Virus record (IMG/VR): IMGVR_UViG_3300036851_000065
Coordinates: 1-54,144 of that record
From: a virus
DNA: 54,144 nt
Strand: one strand, 5' to 3'
Below the pieces are notes generated by a model, which saw only the letters and a list, made by a program, of their open reading frames with translations, was not told the origin of the DNA and ran no database searches. Shown here in pieces: positions 5,886 to 14,383 of this stretch. Each line of letters opens with the position of its first letter. Position 1 is the stretch's first letter. Both the position numbers and the translations under genes were made by a program.

Positions 5886-5958
5886 GCCGATGTAGTATAA
5901 CGGTTTATTACCGCTGTTTTGTACTCAGCAGATGGGGGTTCGATTCCTCTCACCGGCT
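5886..5958 (+). tRNA. tRNA-Thr (TGT), no encoded CCA
   Basis: The acceptor GCCGATG pairs with CACCGGC with one A-C mismatch. The anticodon loop TTTGTAC in stem GCTGT/TCAGC gives TGT, with a T-T at the loop end. The T loop is TTCGATT. The discriminator T is followed by CAT, so CCA must be added. It is weaker than its neighbours but folds. Confidence 0.78.
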
Positions 5959-5983
5959 CATCAAAGATTCTAAGGAGTCAACG

Positions 5984-6442
5984 ATGGAAACATCAAACCA
6001 GAAAAAGAATAGACTACTAGGAGAGCCTTATGGAACAGCTACCTCTCGTTTGAGAAAAATGCTTTTGTTCGATATGGCGAGACGGCTTAAAGAGGATATT
6101 TGTTTTAGATGCGGTAAAATTATACAGACTCTAGAAGAATTCTCTATTGAGCATACAATCCCTTGGCAGGGAACAGAGAATCCAAAAGAAGCTTTCTTTG
6201 ATATAGAGAAGATTGCGTTCTCTCATTTAGTTTGTAACTCCGGTGCTGGTTTAAGATATACGGGAATAAAGGATACTACGCTCCACGGTAATTCTCGTTA
6301 TGATAAAGGGTGTAGATGTGCTGAATGTACTAAAGCACATTCTGAGAAAGGTAAGCGTTGGAAGCGTGAAGTCAATTATCGTAATATAAATAAATCTGTT
6401 TGTGATTTTCTTCCTCCGTGTCCTCATTCATATCATCATTAA
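5984..6442 (+). CDS. HNH endonuclease
   Basis: 152 residues. ATG 5984 is chosen because TAAGGAG lies seven bases upstream; the frame is open much further upstream, but that part crosses two tRNA genes. Zinc and HNH features: CFRC (40-43), IEHTIPW (55-61) and HLVCN (81-85). A C-terminal LHGN...CRCAEC module (100-115) is shared with the HNH protein at 4656. It probably makes a nick or double-strand break as a mobile-intron-style or free-standing homing nuclease. It lies between tRNA-Thr and the initiator-like tRNA. Confidence 0.85.
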   Translation: METSNQKKNRLLGEPYGTATSRLRKMLLFDMARRLKEDICFRCGKIIQTLEEFSIEHTIPWQGTENPKEAFFDIEKIAFSHLVCNSGAGLRYTGIKDTTLHGNSRYDKGCRCAECTKAHSEKGKRWKREVNYRNINKSVCDFLPPCPHSYHH

Positions 6443-6474
6443 TCACCGGCCCCATTAAAATTTATTCGTTGCGT

Positions 6475-6550
6475 TGCGGGGTGGAGCAGTGGTTAGCTTG
6501 CTAGTCTCATAAGCTAGAGGTCGTAGGTTCGAATCCTACCCCCGCTCCCA
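6475..6550 (+). tRNA. tRNA-Met (CAT), initiator-like
   Basis: The sequence strongly recalls bacterial tRNA-fMet: GCGGGGTGGAGCAG at the 5' side, AGGTCGT before the T arm and CCCCCGC at the 3' side. Position 1 (T6475) faces T6546, so 1-72 is unpaired, a hallmark of initiator tRNA, followed by six perfect acceptor pairs. The anticodon stem CTAGT/GCTAG encloses CTCATAA, giving CAT. It lacks the three consecutive G-C pairs typical of initiator anticodon stems. CCA is encoded. Confidence 0.88.
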
Positions 6551-6555
6551 ATTCT

Positions 6556-6627
6556 CGGTGGGTGATTTGGTAATCTAGTTAGTTTCATACGCTGGCTGAG
6601 AGAGTTCGATTCTCTCCCTACCGACCA
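6556..6627 (+). tRNA. tRNA with CAT anticodon (elongator Met or Ile2)
   Basis: The acceptor CGGTGGG/CCTACCG is fully paired. The anticodon stem TTAGT/GCTGG (wobbles) encloses TTCATAC, giving CAT. The T arm is GAGAG/CTCTC. CCA is encoded. A fully paired 1-72 sets it apart from the initiator-like gene just upstream. It could be elongator Met, or Ile if C34 is modified to lysidine. Confidence 0.88.
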
Positions 6628-6638
6628 TATAAGAAAGG

Positions 6639-6672
6639 ACGGGTCAGATTTTTCTGGCCCGTTTTTATTTTT
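6639..6672 (+). terminator. Intrinsic terminator ending the tRNA array
   Basis: A 10-bp stem ACGGGTCAGA/TCTGGCCCGT (one T-G) with a TTTT loop, followed by TTTTTATTTTT. It separates the tRNA array from the head genes. Confidence 0.9.
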
Positions 6673-6694
6673 GCCCAAAATCAGGAGTTTATTA

Positions 6695-7366
6695 ATGAAT
6701 GATGATAATGTAATTGAGCTAATAACACCGGCTCGATTAAATAGGATGCGGAATCTAAAACCATATCGTGGAAAAACGGATGAAGAACTTATCGAGATTA
6801 TTAAAAATCGACCAGCGCGCACACCGACTATAAGAAAAAAATCCGCGCAAGATTATGACACAGTGTTTGCAGAGCGGCTTGCTGTTCTACAAAAAGAATT
6901 CGCTGTAGACATGAATCAGTCTAACGATGTTGAGACTCTAAAGAGCTTGGTGCGTCACCAAATTCAGTTAGAGAAAGTTAACACTGATATTGATACTGTA
7001 CAACGTAAAGACTCTCTCACTGTTGACGACTACAAGAATTTAAAGGCCCTCGGCGATTTCCAGAGAACGATCACAACCTCTGTCAATGAGTTTCAAGATA
7101 AGCTTGGTATTTCTCGTAAGCAACGAAAAGAAAAAGCCATTGACGATATCCCTAAATGGATTGACAGCACGCTAGAAAAGGCGGCAAATTTTTTTGAGCG
7201 AAAAACTACAGTAATTACGTGCCCTAAATGCAAGATTGAGTTGGGACGTTTTTGGCTCAATTTTAGAAATTCTACGGGACTTGTAAGTGGTGAGGTCTTA
7301 AATAATAGTATGGAGCTTAGTCTTCAATGCTGGAAATGTGAGGAACAGGTAGAACATATACAATGA
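6695..7366 (+). CDS. Putative terminase small subunit with zinc ribbon
   Basis: 223 residues. ATG 6695 is chosen over the in-frame TTG at 6671 because CAGGAG lies just upstream and TTG 6671 falls in the terminator. The protein is mostly helical and charged, with a C-terminal CPKC (176-179) and CWKC (212-215) that would form a zinc ribbon. Its position directly before, and 4-base overlap with, the large terminase supports the small-subunit call: DNA recognition during packaging. The fold is not obvious from sequence, so this rests mainly on synteny. Confidence 0.62.
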   Translation: MNDDNVIELITPARLNRMRNLKPYRGKTDEELIEIIKNRPARTPTIRKKSAQDYDTVFAERLAVLQKEFAVDMNQSNDVETLKSLVRHQIQLEKVNTDIDTVQRKDSLTVDDYKNLKALGDFQRTITTSVNEFQDKLGISRKQRKEKAIDDIPKWIDSTLEKAANFFERKTTVITCPKCKIELGRFWLNFRNSTGLVSGEVLNNSMELSLQCWKCEEQVEHIQ

Positions 7367-8922
7367 CAGATCAAGAGTGGGCGTTAACCGAAATATTGAA
7401 AAACCCTGTTATGTTCAGGGAATTCATCAATGAGGATAACCCTGACTGGACAGAATTAGAGGACCATGAAAGAGCATGGACTAGTTGTACTGCGCCATAT
7501 CTTGCGATGTGCTGCGGTCGAGGCGTTCACAAAACTACCACTATGATCGAAATGCTTTATTATTGGATGATTAACAAGATGCATATTCCGGGTGATCCGG
7601 GGCTGCTTGTATACGTACCTAATAAGGCGCAGAAGGATTCTATCTTTCCACGAATCAAGTCAGCTTGTACTGAACACTGGTTAATAAATAAATTCGTTAG
7701 GGGAATCAACGTTCAAGAGGGCCGCATTGATTTTCTTAATGGCTTTACTTTTATTTTAAGAATAGCTGGTAGCGAAGGGAAAGAAGCTAATGTTATTTCT
7801 ATTCACACAGCACGTATTTGGGTAGACGAGGCCCAAGACTTTCCTTGGCGATCATGGCAGTCTCTTGATAATGTTCTAAAGTTTGATATTCCGTGGCACA
7901 TGCTTTGGGTTTCGGGTGTTCCAAATGGTGAACGACAGAATAATGTTCTTTATCAATGTGATATGGAAGACGAGAAATACGAGTCCTTTAACATAGCACA
8001 AACTATGATGAGTTGGTGGACGGCTGATCTAGCGTACGAGAGACGCAAAAGATATAACGCTGTTCAAGAGGATAGCGAGGATTATAAGCACTATGTACTT
8101 GGACAGCACGGAGTCCCTACCTACTCAGTATTTGATCGAATACGCTTCTTAAAAGAAAGCTTCGAAACTCGTAGAGATGTGTTTACTCAGGCTATGTTTG
8201 ATAAGAACAGACGAGAAGAAGTGTATTACATCAACGAGACTGTTATGTGTCCCCCCTTGCCTATGGATTTTAATATCAAACCTAAAGTAGTTCTTGGATA
8301 TGACGTTGGATACTCTCCCGATCCGGCTGTATTTTTTGTTATGTACCAAGACCCAAAAAACGGTGTATGGAGAAACCTTTTACGTGTCGTGTTACAGAGA
8401 GTTGAGTACGCACTTCAACGAGAAACTTTATTGTATTTAGATACTGTATATGGGTTTGACGCTATTGGTATAGACATGGGCGGACCGGGCAAAGTTGTGT
8501 ATCAAGAACTTACAACTGAATTAGCTACAAAGGTTTATCGTGATCGGCTATACAAGGATCGAATATTCCCCGTGGAGTTCGGGGGCCGAATGACTGTTGC
8601 TCTACAAGATGAAGATAATGATGTTATAGAAAAGAAAGATAATATTAAACGAGTTGCGGTAGAGACAGTATCTAGATGGGTTCACGAACACAGATTTGCA
8701 TTTTCTGATCAGGATAATAACTTAATGGAAGAACTTGAAAGAACGAAATTCTCTCGTACAGCTACGGGAGAACCTGTTTATAAAACAAATGATGACCACC
8801 AATTTGCTGCAATGATGTGCGCAGTAATGGCGTGGGAACATTATTTTGGCACACCGCTGGCTTTCCTAAAGCCAGAACTTAAACCTAAGTTAGTAACTGC
8901 TAAGTGGTTGACCACTAGTTAA
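7363..8922 (+). CDS. terL: Terminase large subunit
   Basis: 519 residues, start overlapping the previous stop as ATGA. The ATPase domain has a Walker A-like CGRGVHKT (51-58) and Walker B IWVDEAQD (152-159). The C-terminal RNase H-like nuclease shows GYDVG (Asp about 314), GIDMGG (Asp about 371) and NDDHQ (Asp about 477-478), the expected acidic triad. It would power DNA translocation into the prohead through the portal and cut the concatemer. Length and order are typical. Confidence 0.95.
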   Translation: MTDQEWALTEILKNPVMFREFINEDNPDWTELEDHERAWTSCTAPYLAMCCGRGVHKTTTMIEMLYYWMINKMHIPGDPGLLVYVPNKAQKDSIFPRIKSACTEHWLINKFVRGINVQEGRIDFLNGFTFILRIAGSEGKEANVISIHTARIWVDEAQDFPWRSWQSLDNVLKFDIPWHMLWVSGVPNGERQNNVLYQCDMEDEKYESFNIAQTMMSWWTADLAYERRKRYNAVQEDSEDYKHYVLGQHGVPTYSVFDRIRFLKESFETRRDVFTQAMFDKNRREEVYYINETVMCPPLPMDFNIKPKVVLGYDVGYSPDPAVFFVMYQDPKNGVWRNLLRVVLQRVEYALQRETLLYLDTVYGFDAIGIDMGGPGKVVYQELTTELATKVYRDRLYKDRIFPVEFGGRMTVALQDEDNDVIEKKDNIKRVAVETVSRWVHEHRFAFSDQDNNLMEELERTKFSRTATGEPVYKTNDDHQFAAMMCAVMAWEHYFGTPLAFLKPELKPKLVTAKWLTTS

Positions 8923-8933
8923 GTGGGAGTATT

Positions 8934-10655
8934 ATGACAGATGAAATAGAAACCAAAAGGGAAAAGCTACATGTAGCCGAAGCTTCATTTGGAATGGGGA
9001 GCCACTCACCTTTTGGTGAAACGCTTGGAAGCTTTTTTATGCCAAATGGCGCTGATGTAAATGCCACGCTTGGATTAACGCCTGAAAAGCTATTCGTTCC
9101 TAAAGAATATCATGCCGTTCTTAGATTATGCTATGACTTCTATCAGAGGGGTGGAGTTGTAGGAACAGTTATGAATAGGTTGTCCGAGTTTACAATCACT
9201 GATCTAAGAAATGGTCAGCGAGAAACCTCCGATGAAGCTAACCAGTATTTCCAGTCCGTGCTGCATGATAGCCCGTCAAGACTGATGAGATTTCTTCGTA
9301 CTGCCGCGCTAGAGTATTTTCTATCAGGCATGGTACTTCCTAAAGTAGAGTGGGAAGAAATACCCGGAGAAGATATCCATCCCGATCTAAAGACTAACAA
9401 GGTTTATGAAATGCCTGTGTTTGATTTATTTCCACCACAACTAGTAGAAATAACATGGGCTGGATGGGGTAAGAAAAAGTACTGGCTAAAGCTTCCTGAA
9501 AAAGATGTTCGTATGGTTAAAAATCAGGGAGGTAGAATCAAGGAACAACAATTAAAGTATCAAGCATGGGTAGAGAACTATCCTAGTTTTGTTACATTAA
9601 TCCAATCGGGAGCGGATAAGATTGACTTACTTAAAGTAGAACCTACCCTTGATCCTATACTGAGAAAAGAATTATCTATCTCTCAGTACCCAACCCCATA
9701 TCTATTTCCTGTGCTAGAGCCTCTTATCTTCAAACAGCAACTTAGACGGATGGATTTCGCGGTGGCCGCTCGGGTTATTAACGCGGTTCTCTTGGTGCAG
9801 GAAGGTGATAAAGACTTCCCACTGACTGAGGATAATAAGGATAATCTAGACAAGTTAAAGGAACAAATCTTAGCTCGGTCTGGAAATCCTCTACAAATGG
9901 AAAGACTGTTTATCCTGTTTAGCAATCATACAACTAAGATGACGTGGATTACTCCTGATGTATCTGCGATGCTGGACCAAGATAAATACAGACAGGTAAA
10001 TGAGGAACTAGAGCAAGGTCTTGGATTTACAGGCATCTTGCTTACAGGTGAATCTAGACAGGCTCAGGCATCCGAAGTTTCAACGTGGGCTATTCAGCCT
10101 CAGATGGAAGAATTTAGATCAATGCTTATTGAATGGGTATCTGATCTTTATATCGAAGCTGCTAAGAGAAATAAGTTTAGAAAATTTCCTGTTCCTCAGT
10201 TTAAGCCTATTAAGCTTCAAGACTTCGTAAAAACTGCTGCTGTATTTGCTGCTCTGTTTGCTGAGGGTAATGTTAGTCGAACAACACGAACAGATATGGC
10301 AGGCATCGACTTTGAAACAGAGGCCGAATTAATGAAGGATGAAGAGGAAATAGCTGCTGGACTTCCCGCGTATACACCTACTCCGTATAGCCCGCCACCG
10401 CCAATGATAGGACAAGGTAAACCGGGTCGCCCACAGGGATCACAAAATGTTCCTGTCAATAACAGAAATTCGGGAGTTAAACCTAAAGGACAAAAACCTC
10501 TATCATCTGTTAAAGCTTCAACCTTTCCTCGGCAAGCTGATAGATTTAAGGCAATTGAACTTATGGAGGATGAAGAATTAATAGGACTAATCAATAGGAT
10601 TGCAGAAGATAGAGGATTAATTATTACTCCTGATGATGTAATTGATAAAGACTAA
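8934..10655 (+). CDS. Portal protein
   Basis: 573 residues from ATG 8934 after GTGGGAG. It follows the large terminase and precedes protease, scaffold and capsid, the conserved portal position. The sequence has portal-like features: an N-terminal YDFYQRGGVVGTVMNRL region, a helical central stem and a Pro-rich C-terminal tail (YSPPPPMIGQGKPGRPQG, about residues 480-500). It forms the dodecameric ring for DNA entry and head-tail joining. No signature motif is decisive; size and synteny carry the call. Confidence 0.85.
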   Translation: MTDEIETKREKLHVAEASFGMGSHSPFGETLGSFFMPNGADVNATLGLTPEKLFVPKEYHAVLRLCYDFYQRGGVVGTVMNRLSEFTITDLRNGQRETSDEANQYFQSVLHDSPSRLMRFLRTAALEYFLSGMVLPKVEWEEIPGEDIHPDLKTNKVYEMPVFDLFPPQLVEITWAGWGKKKYWLKLPEKDVRMVKNQGGRIKEQQLKYQAWVENYPSFVTLIQSGADKIDLLKVEPTLDPILRKELSISQYPTPYLFPVLEPLIFKQQLRRMDFAVAARVINAVLLVQEGDKDFPLTEDNKDNLDKLKEQILARSGNPLQMERLFILFSNHTTKMTWITPDVSAMLDQDKYRQVNEELEQGLGFTGILLTGESRQAQASEVSTWAIQPQMEEFRSMLIEWVSDLYIEAAKRNKFRKFPVPQFKPIKLQDFVKTAAVFAALFAEGNVSRTTRTDMAGIDFETEAELMKDEEEIAAGLPAYTPTPYSPPPPMIGQGKPGRPQGSQNVPVNNRNSGVKPKGQKPLSSVKASTFPRQADRFKAIELMEDEELIGLINRIAEDRGLIITPDDVIDKD

Positions 10656-10684
10656 GCCCACAAATGAGATTATGCGAGTGTTAA

Positions 10685-10957
10685 ATGGTGGAATATCCAA
10701 TCATGGTTGTCATTTGGGAGGACCATGTAACTAAAATAGCGTCAGACATACCTAAAAATCCAGATGATTTAATAGGATTCCCGACCATAACGGTCGGTTT
10801 TTTATTATCTGAATCCGATAGATTTTATTTATTAGCACACGATATAGAGCGGTACGAAGAGCATGATGAAAGTACCTATACTATTATTCTTAAAAGTGCT
10901 GTTATTAGTACTAATAGCTACGGGAGTATACCATTAGATGAAATACGATTTACGTAA
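10685..10957 (+). CDS. Hypothetical protein between portal and protease
   Basis: 90 residues from ATG 10685, with no strong ribosome binding site. It alternates hydrophobic strands and acidic stretches (HDIERYEEHDEST) and looks like a small beta-sandwich. No motif was recognised. Its place within the head operon suggests a minor structural or assembly role. Confidence 0.65.
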   Translation: MVEYPIMVVIWEDHVTKIASDIPKNPDDLIGFPTITVGFLLSESDRFYLLAHDIERYEEHDESTYTIILKSAVISTNSYGSIPLDEIRFT

Positions 10958-10969
10958 AGGGGGTGTCAC

Positions 10970-12082
10970 ATGCCAGCGTTTCGATTTGAAACTGCGATTT
11001 CGGAACTAATTGACGTTCCCGCAGAAGAGGGTAGACACCCATTAATTACTACAGCTAAGTTTATCTTTGCGGATGATCGTCCTAACGGAAATAAACAGGC
11101 TGTTCCTTTTGAAGAGTTTGAAAATATTGCTAAAAGCGTTATAGGAATGCCTGTAAAGATTAACTTTAAGGGCTTTAGTGCAAAGGATCATGCTGGTTCT
11201 CAGCCCATCGGACATATTAAAAAGATGGATATTATTACATCTGAGGACGGATCATATCACCAGCTAGTCGCTGAGGCGTCACTTTGGACTCATGAGTTCC
11301 CTGAAATCGTTACATGGTTAAAGGATGCGTGGGCTAGTGGGGAAGCTCCGGGCATTTCTTGGGAATTATTATATAGAGAGAGTTCTATTAGAGAGGGTAT
11401 CGAGTGGCTTAGGGGCGTTATTGCATCAGCCGCAACATTTGTTGAATCTCCGGCCTATGGACCAAGAACAGCTTTACTTGCTCTCGCGTCTATCAAAAAT
11501 CCAGAACAGTATGGGGATAATATAGCACAGAATTTAATTGCTTTGGCTGAGCAGTTTAAGAGTGCGCCCAAAAATGATAAACCAAAGCCAAAGGGAGGTA
11601 ATAGAATGACTGAAGAGGAAATCAAGCAATTACAGGAAGCTTTAGCAGCTAAAACTACTGAGGCTAGTACAAAAGCTGATGAAATTAAAAAGCTTTTGGA
11701 AGAAATTGCTACTAAGGACGGCGAAATTACAGAACTACAGGGTACGGTTACTTCATTACAGACAGCCGCTCTAATTGATGATCGAGTTAGAAAGTATACA
11801 GAAGTTGTTGGACCACTGCCAGCCGAAGCCAGCGAAGCTGATAAAGTAAAGAATTTATTTGCTACATTTAATGATGAGCAATTTGAATATCACCTTGAAC
11901 AGCTTGGCAATCTAAAAAAGAGCCTAACACCAACACCTAGTGCAGCGGAAGCGGCATTAAAGACTGCTCAGGCATCTAGACGAGGTATTGAGGTACCAAA
12001 ACTAGACCCGCCAACTACATTAACATACGATACTTTGCGCTCAGGTCTTAAAAGCTTAGCGCGACCAAATTCTGCCGAATAA
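10970..12082 (+). CDS. Head maturation protease-scaffold fusion
   Basis: 370 residues from ATG 10970 behind AAAGGGGGTGT. Residues about 1-190 look like a phage prohead protease: an N-terminal beta core with DHAGSQPIGHI near 71-81 and SWELLYRES. These recall serine proteases of the S14/S78/U35 type with His and Ser, but the catalytic residues cannot be fixed by eye. Residues about 213-300 form a charged coiled coil (ALAAKTTEAST, KKLLEEIATK) typical of scaffolds. The protease would cleave the scaffold and capsid delta region. A second in-frame start at 11606 would make the scaffold alone. Confidence 0.78.
   Translation: MPAFRFETAISELIDVPAEEGRHPLITTAKFIFADDRPNGNKQAVPFEEFENIAKSVIGMPVKINFKGFSAKDHAGSQPIGHIKKMDIITSEDGSYHQLVAEASLWTHEFPEIVTWLKDAWASGEAPGISWELLYRESSIREGIEWLRGVIASAATFVESPAYGPRTALLALASIKNPEQYGDNIAQNLIALAEQFKSAPKNDKPKPKGGNRMTEEEIKQLQEALAAKTTEASTKADEIKKLLEEIATKDGEITELQGTVTSLQTAALIDDRVRKYTEVVGPLPAEASEADKVKNLFATFNDEQFEYHLEQLGNLKKSLTPTPSAAEAALKTAQASRRGIEVPKLDPPTTLTYDTLRSGLKSLARPNSAE
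11591..11608 (+). promoter_or_regulatory. Internal ribosome binding site for nested scaffold
   Basis: AAGGGAGGT, the best Shine-Dalgarno match inside the protease gene, is spaced six bases from ATG 11606 in frame. Confidence 0.8.
11606..12082 (+). CDS. Nested in-frame scaffold protein
   Basis: ATG 11606 lies inside the protease-scaffold gene, in the same frame, with AAGGGAGGT (11591-11599) six bases upstream. The 158-residue product starts exactly at the coiled coil (MTEEEIKQLQEAL), after a basic KPKPKGGNR linker. The arrangement matches the nested protease/scaffold pairs of lambda (C/Nu3). It would supply excess scaffold relative to the protease. Start support is strong; production is inferred. 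Confidence 0.8.
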   Translation: MTEEEIKQLQEALAAKTTEASTKADEIKKLLEEIATKDGEITELQGTVTSLQTAALIDDRVRKYTEVVGPLPAEASEADKVKNLFATFNDEQFEYHLEQLGNLKKSLTPTPSAAEAALKTAQASRRGIEVPKLDPPTTLTYDTLRSGLKSLARPNSAE

Positions 12083-12100
12083 GGAGGTTAGCAAAATACA

Positions 12101-12736
12101 ATGGTTGATGCAATTAACACTGGAAATCCAGTAAAGAGTACCTTCATTGTCAACAAGTATGCGGACATTGATGGAGGAAGAACTGCTCAGGAAACTCCAA
12201 GAGGAAGACTTTGCTTTAGAGCAACTAACGGTAGACTTACTCTACCTACGACTATAGCACAGGCTAGACTTGCAGTTTTCCCTGTAGATTGGGCTAAGCC
12301 ACTAAATCCGCCTCCTTATTGGGATGGTCCGGGTCTAAATGGTAATCCAATTTACGGTGTAAATGATGGTTCATTCAATGAACAGGAAGCCGATTTCGCA
12401 ATTGACCCTGATTCAGCATTCCAAACACCTTGGCCCGCAGCTATTAAGCAGTATGATCTTCCACCGTCTTTATACAATAATCCTGTTACTTCTGGTAACA
12501 AGTGCCTTGTTTATGACGAAGGAACATTTACTTATGGATCAGGTAACTATTCAGGCGATATTGTTCAATTCGCCCCTGCCTCATTAATCTACACGGACTA
12601 TAGTTCAGGTAATGAGGGAAAAATCACTGTATCAGGTGTTGCTGCTGGTAATACAGCAGTAGGGCATGTTACACAAGTCGATGTATTTGGAAAGAATACG
12701 GTTACAGTAAAACTTAAGGGCCACAACGCTCTATAA
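12101..12736 (+). CDS. Putative head decoration protein
   Basis: 211 residues from ATG 12101, with AAGGAGGTTAG upstream. It is beta-rich with many Gly, Pro, Asn and Tyr and no catalytic motif. It lies between the protease/scaffold gene and the major capsid gene, the usual place for lambda D-like cementing proteins, though it is about twice as long as those. Its strong ribosome binding site suggests high expression, as for a stoichiometric virion component. Confidence 0.65.
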   Translation: MVDAINTGNPVKSTFIVNKYADIDGGRTAQETPRGRLCFRATNGRLTLPTTIAQARLAVFPVDWAKPLNPPPYWDGPGLNGNPIYGVNDGSFNEQEADFAIDPDSAFQTPWPAAIKQYDLPPSLYNNPVTSGNKCLVYDEGTFTYGSGNYSGDIVQFAPASLIYTDYSSGNEGKITVSGVAAGNTAVGHVTQVDVFGKNTVTVKLKGHNAL

Positions 12737-12768
12737 ATAATCTCTGTATAAAGGAGGGAATAAATCGA

Positions 12769-13779
12769 ATGCCAGCACCAATAGATACAAGACTAACAAC
12801 GGAGTACCGACAGGCACTTGCGGAGTTAGCACGCACAGACCGAGCAGCCTTTGCTGAGATTATTACAGAGTACGTTGACCCTGTTTATCTTTCAATGGAC
12901 CTTTTGGGTAACTTTATGACTACCCGAGAAATGAACTTTGGAGATATTCTTGTTAAAAGATTTAAGGGAAAGTACAATGTTCAGCAAATTGTTCCGGGTC
13001 AAATTACATTAGGCCAGCAAATTGTTGTACGAGATAAGGCGGTTTCTATGAACCTAGATATCTTGGCAGCAAAAGCTGAGTACAATGTACTTGAACTTGA
13101 ACACGGAGGTCCGAACTTTACGCCAGAACAGGTTAGAGCCGACGTACAGGCAGCACTTAGAGAAAAGTTGCTTATGAGAACTTGGAATGCGCTAGGAAAT
13201 ATCTGGTCTACAGGTAACTCTTCAGCACTAACAATTACAGGTTCAGGATCAAGCAACTGGATCAATGCCGCAGGTCCGTTGACTTCAACTATTCTTGACG
13301 CCGCTATTGATCACGTTAATTATTGGTCAGGAAAGGTCCGAGCAATTATCGGTACTGAAATTGCCCTAGCTCCACTAAGCGAGTTCGGCCAGTACAAGCT
13401 AATCTCAGGCTCAAATACTGATAATTTTGTTGCTATCAATGGTCAACCGGCAGGAACAATGCAAAACGTTTCTCCGTTTGGCTCAGGCTCAAAGGGTGTA
13501 GAAAGCTACAGAGGCGTAAGTAATATTGTTAGAATACCACAACTATTCGACAAGACAGAATATCCACCAGTCCCACTACTACCAACCGATTTCGTATTAG
13601 TTGTTGGAGAGGACGTAGGAGAGTTCATTACTTATGGCACTCCTCAAACTAAGGAATTTGTAGATAATAGACCAACTCCTCCTTACTGGAACTATGAAAC
13701 ATGGATTCAGTTCGGTATGATGATCTGGAATGCCAGAGGCATCGTTAAGATTGCTGGAATAACATCTACAACTCCATAA
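12769..13779 (+). CDS. Major capsid protein (HK97-fold expected)
   Basis: 336 residues from ATG 12769 after AAAGGAGGG. It has an N-terminal helical segment, then a long beta/alpha core containing GDILVKRFKGKY and a late FVLVVGEDVGEFITYG followed by WIQFGMMIWNARGIVKI, consistent with HK97-type capsids. Position and strong translation signals support it. A strong terminator follows, which would limit read-through and favour capsid transcripts. Confidence 0.87.
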   Translation: MPAPIDTRLTTEYRQALAELARTDRAAFAEIITEYVDPVYLSMDLLGNFMTTREMNFGDILVKRFKGKYNVQQIVPGQITLGQQIVVRDKAVSMNLDILAAKAEYNVLELEHGGPNFTPEQVRADVQAALREKLLMRTWNALGNIWSTGNSSALTITGSGSSNWINAAGPLTSTILDAAIDHVNYWSGKVRAIIGTEIALAPLSEFGQYKLISGSNTDNFVAINGQPAGTMQNVSPFGSGSKGVESYRGVSNIVRIPQLFDKTEYPPVPLLPTDFVLVVGEDVGEFITYGTPQTKEFVDNRPTPPYWNYETWIQFGMMIWNARGIVKIAGITSTTP

Positions 13780-13813
13780 TTTAGCCCGTAGCTGTCTCGT
13801 TTTGAGGGTTACT

Positions 13814-13861
13814 AAATGGGGCTATTGGTCTTTCAATAGGCTGATAGCCCCGTTTATTTTT
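13814..13861 (+). terminator. Intrinsic terminator after capsid gene
   Basis: GGGGCTAT (13818-13825) pairs with ATAGCCCC (13844-13851), and AAAT/GTTT extends the stem. An alternative inner hairpin, CTATTG/CAATAG, competes with it. GTTTATTTTTG follows. The two mutually exclusive folds could tune termination strength. Confidence 0.85.
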
Positions 13862-13922
13862 GTTCCAGCCTACCTAGGCTTGGGTGTAGTTAAGCTACAG
13901 AAATAATAAGGAGAGAAAGAAA

Positions 13923-14369
13923 ATGACAGAACTAGAAAAATTATTCTTCTTCAAGAGAAATGTACCTTATACAGTGGGTACTAGACTTTATATAGGGGAT
14001 ACAATAGGTAAGGCTCTTACGGACCACAACCCGTATGTTGCTATTAAAGAAAGCGGATTGAGAGATTTTAAGCGTGCTAATAGAATAGCTCTAATGGAAG
14101 GTCTTATCATTGAAACAGGAGAACCGGGACTAGACGAAGAATCTCCTAACGCTATTAGCGATGAACAAGCTGAAGCTATTGTTAAGAATCTTCCAGCCTT
14201 AAAGAAAGCTCTTGCCGGAGTAACTTCTGCGGTACCTGTATATAAGCTTCTAGAAGAGGCTAAGTTTCAAAAGAGAAAGACAGCGATCATTGAGTTAATT
14301 GAAGAACGTTTGAAAGACTTCGTTCCCGAGGATGAGGTCCTTCCTGACGATATGCAATCTGCCTATTAA
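13923..14369 (+). CDS. Hypothetical head-tail region protein
   Basis: 148 residues from ATG 13923 with AAGGAGAG. Mostly helical and charged, rich in Glu and Lys, with no signal or membrane segment. Its position directly after the capsid gene suggests a completion or connector-associated protein. Not recognised. Confidence 0.65.
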   Translation: MTELEKLFFFKRNVPYTVGTRLYIGDTIGKALTDHNPYVAIKESGLRDFKRANRIALMEGLIIETGEPGLDEESPNAISDEQAEAIVKNLPALKKALAGVTSAVPVYKLLEEAKFQKRKTAIIELIEERLKDFVPEDEVLPDDMQSAY

Positions 14370-14383
14370 GGGAGTTGGAGTAA

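Noticed and set aside
5756-5983. N-terminal extension of the HNH gene at 5984
   Set aside because: The open frame crosses tRNA-Tyr and tRNA-Thr, and a strong TAAGGAG precedes ATG 5984, so the extension is chance.
13861-13922. Promoter TTGGGT-17-ATAATA before 13923
   Set aside because: The -35 and -10 matches are poor and no comparable site precedes other head genes; not enough to call.
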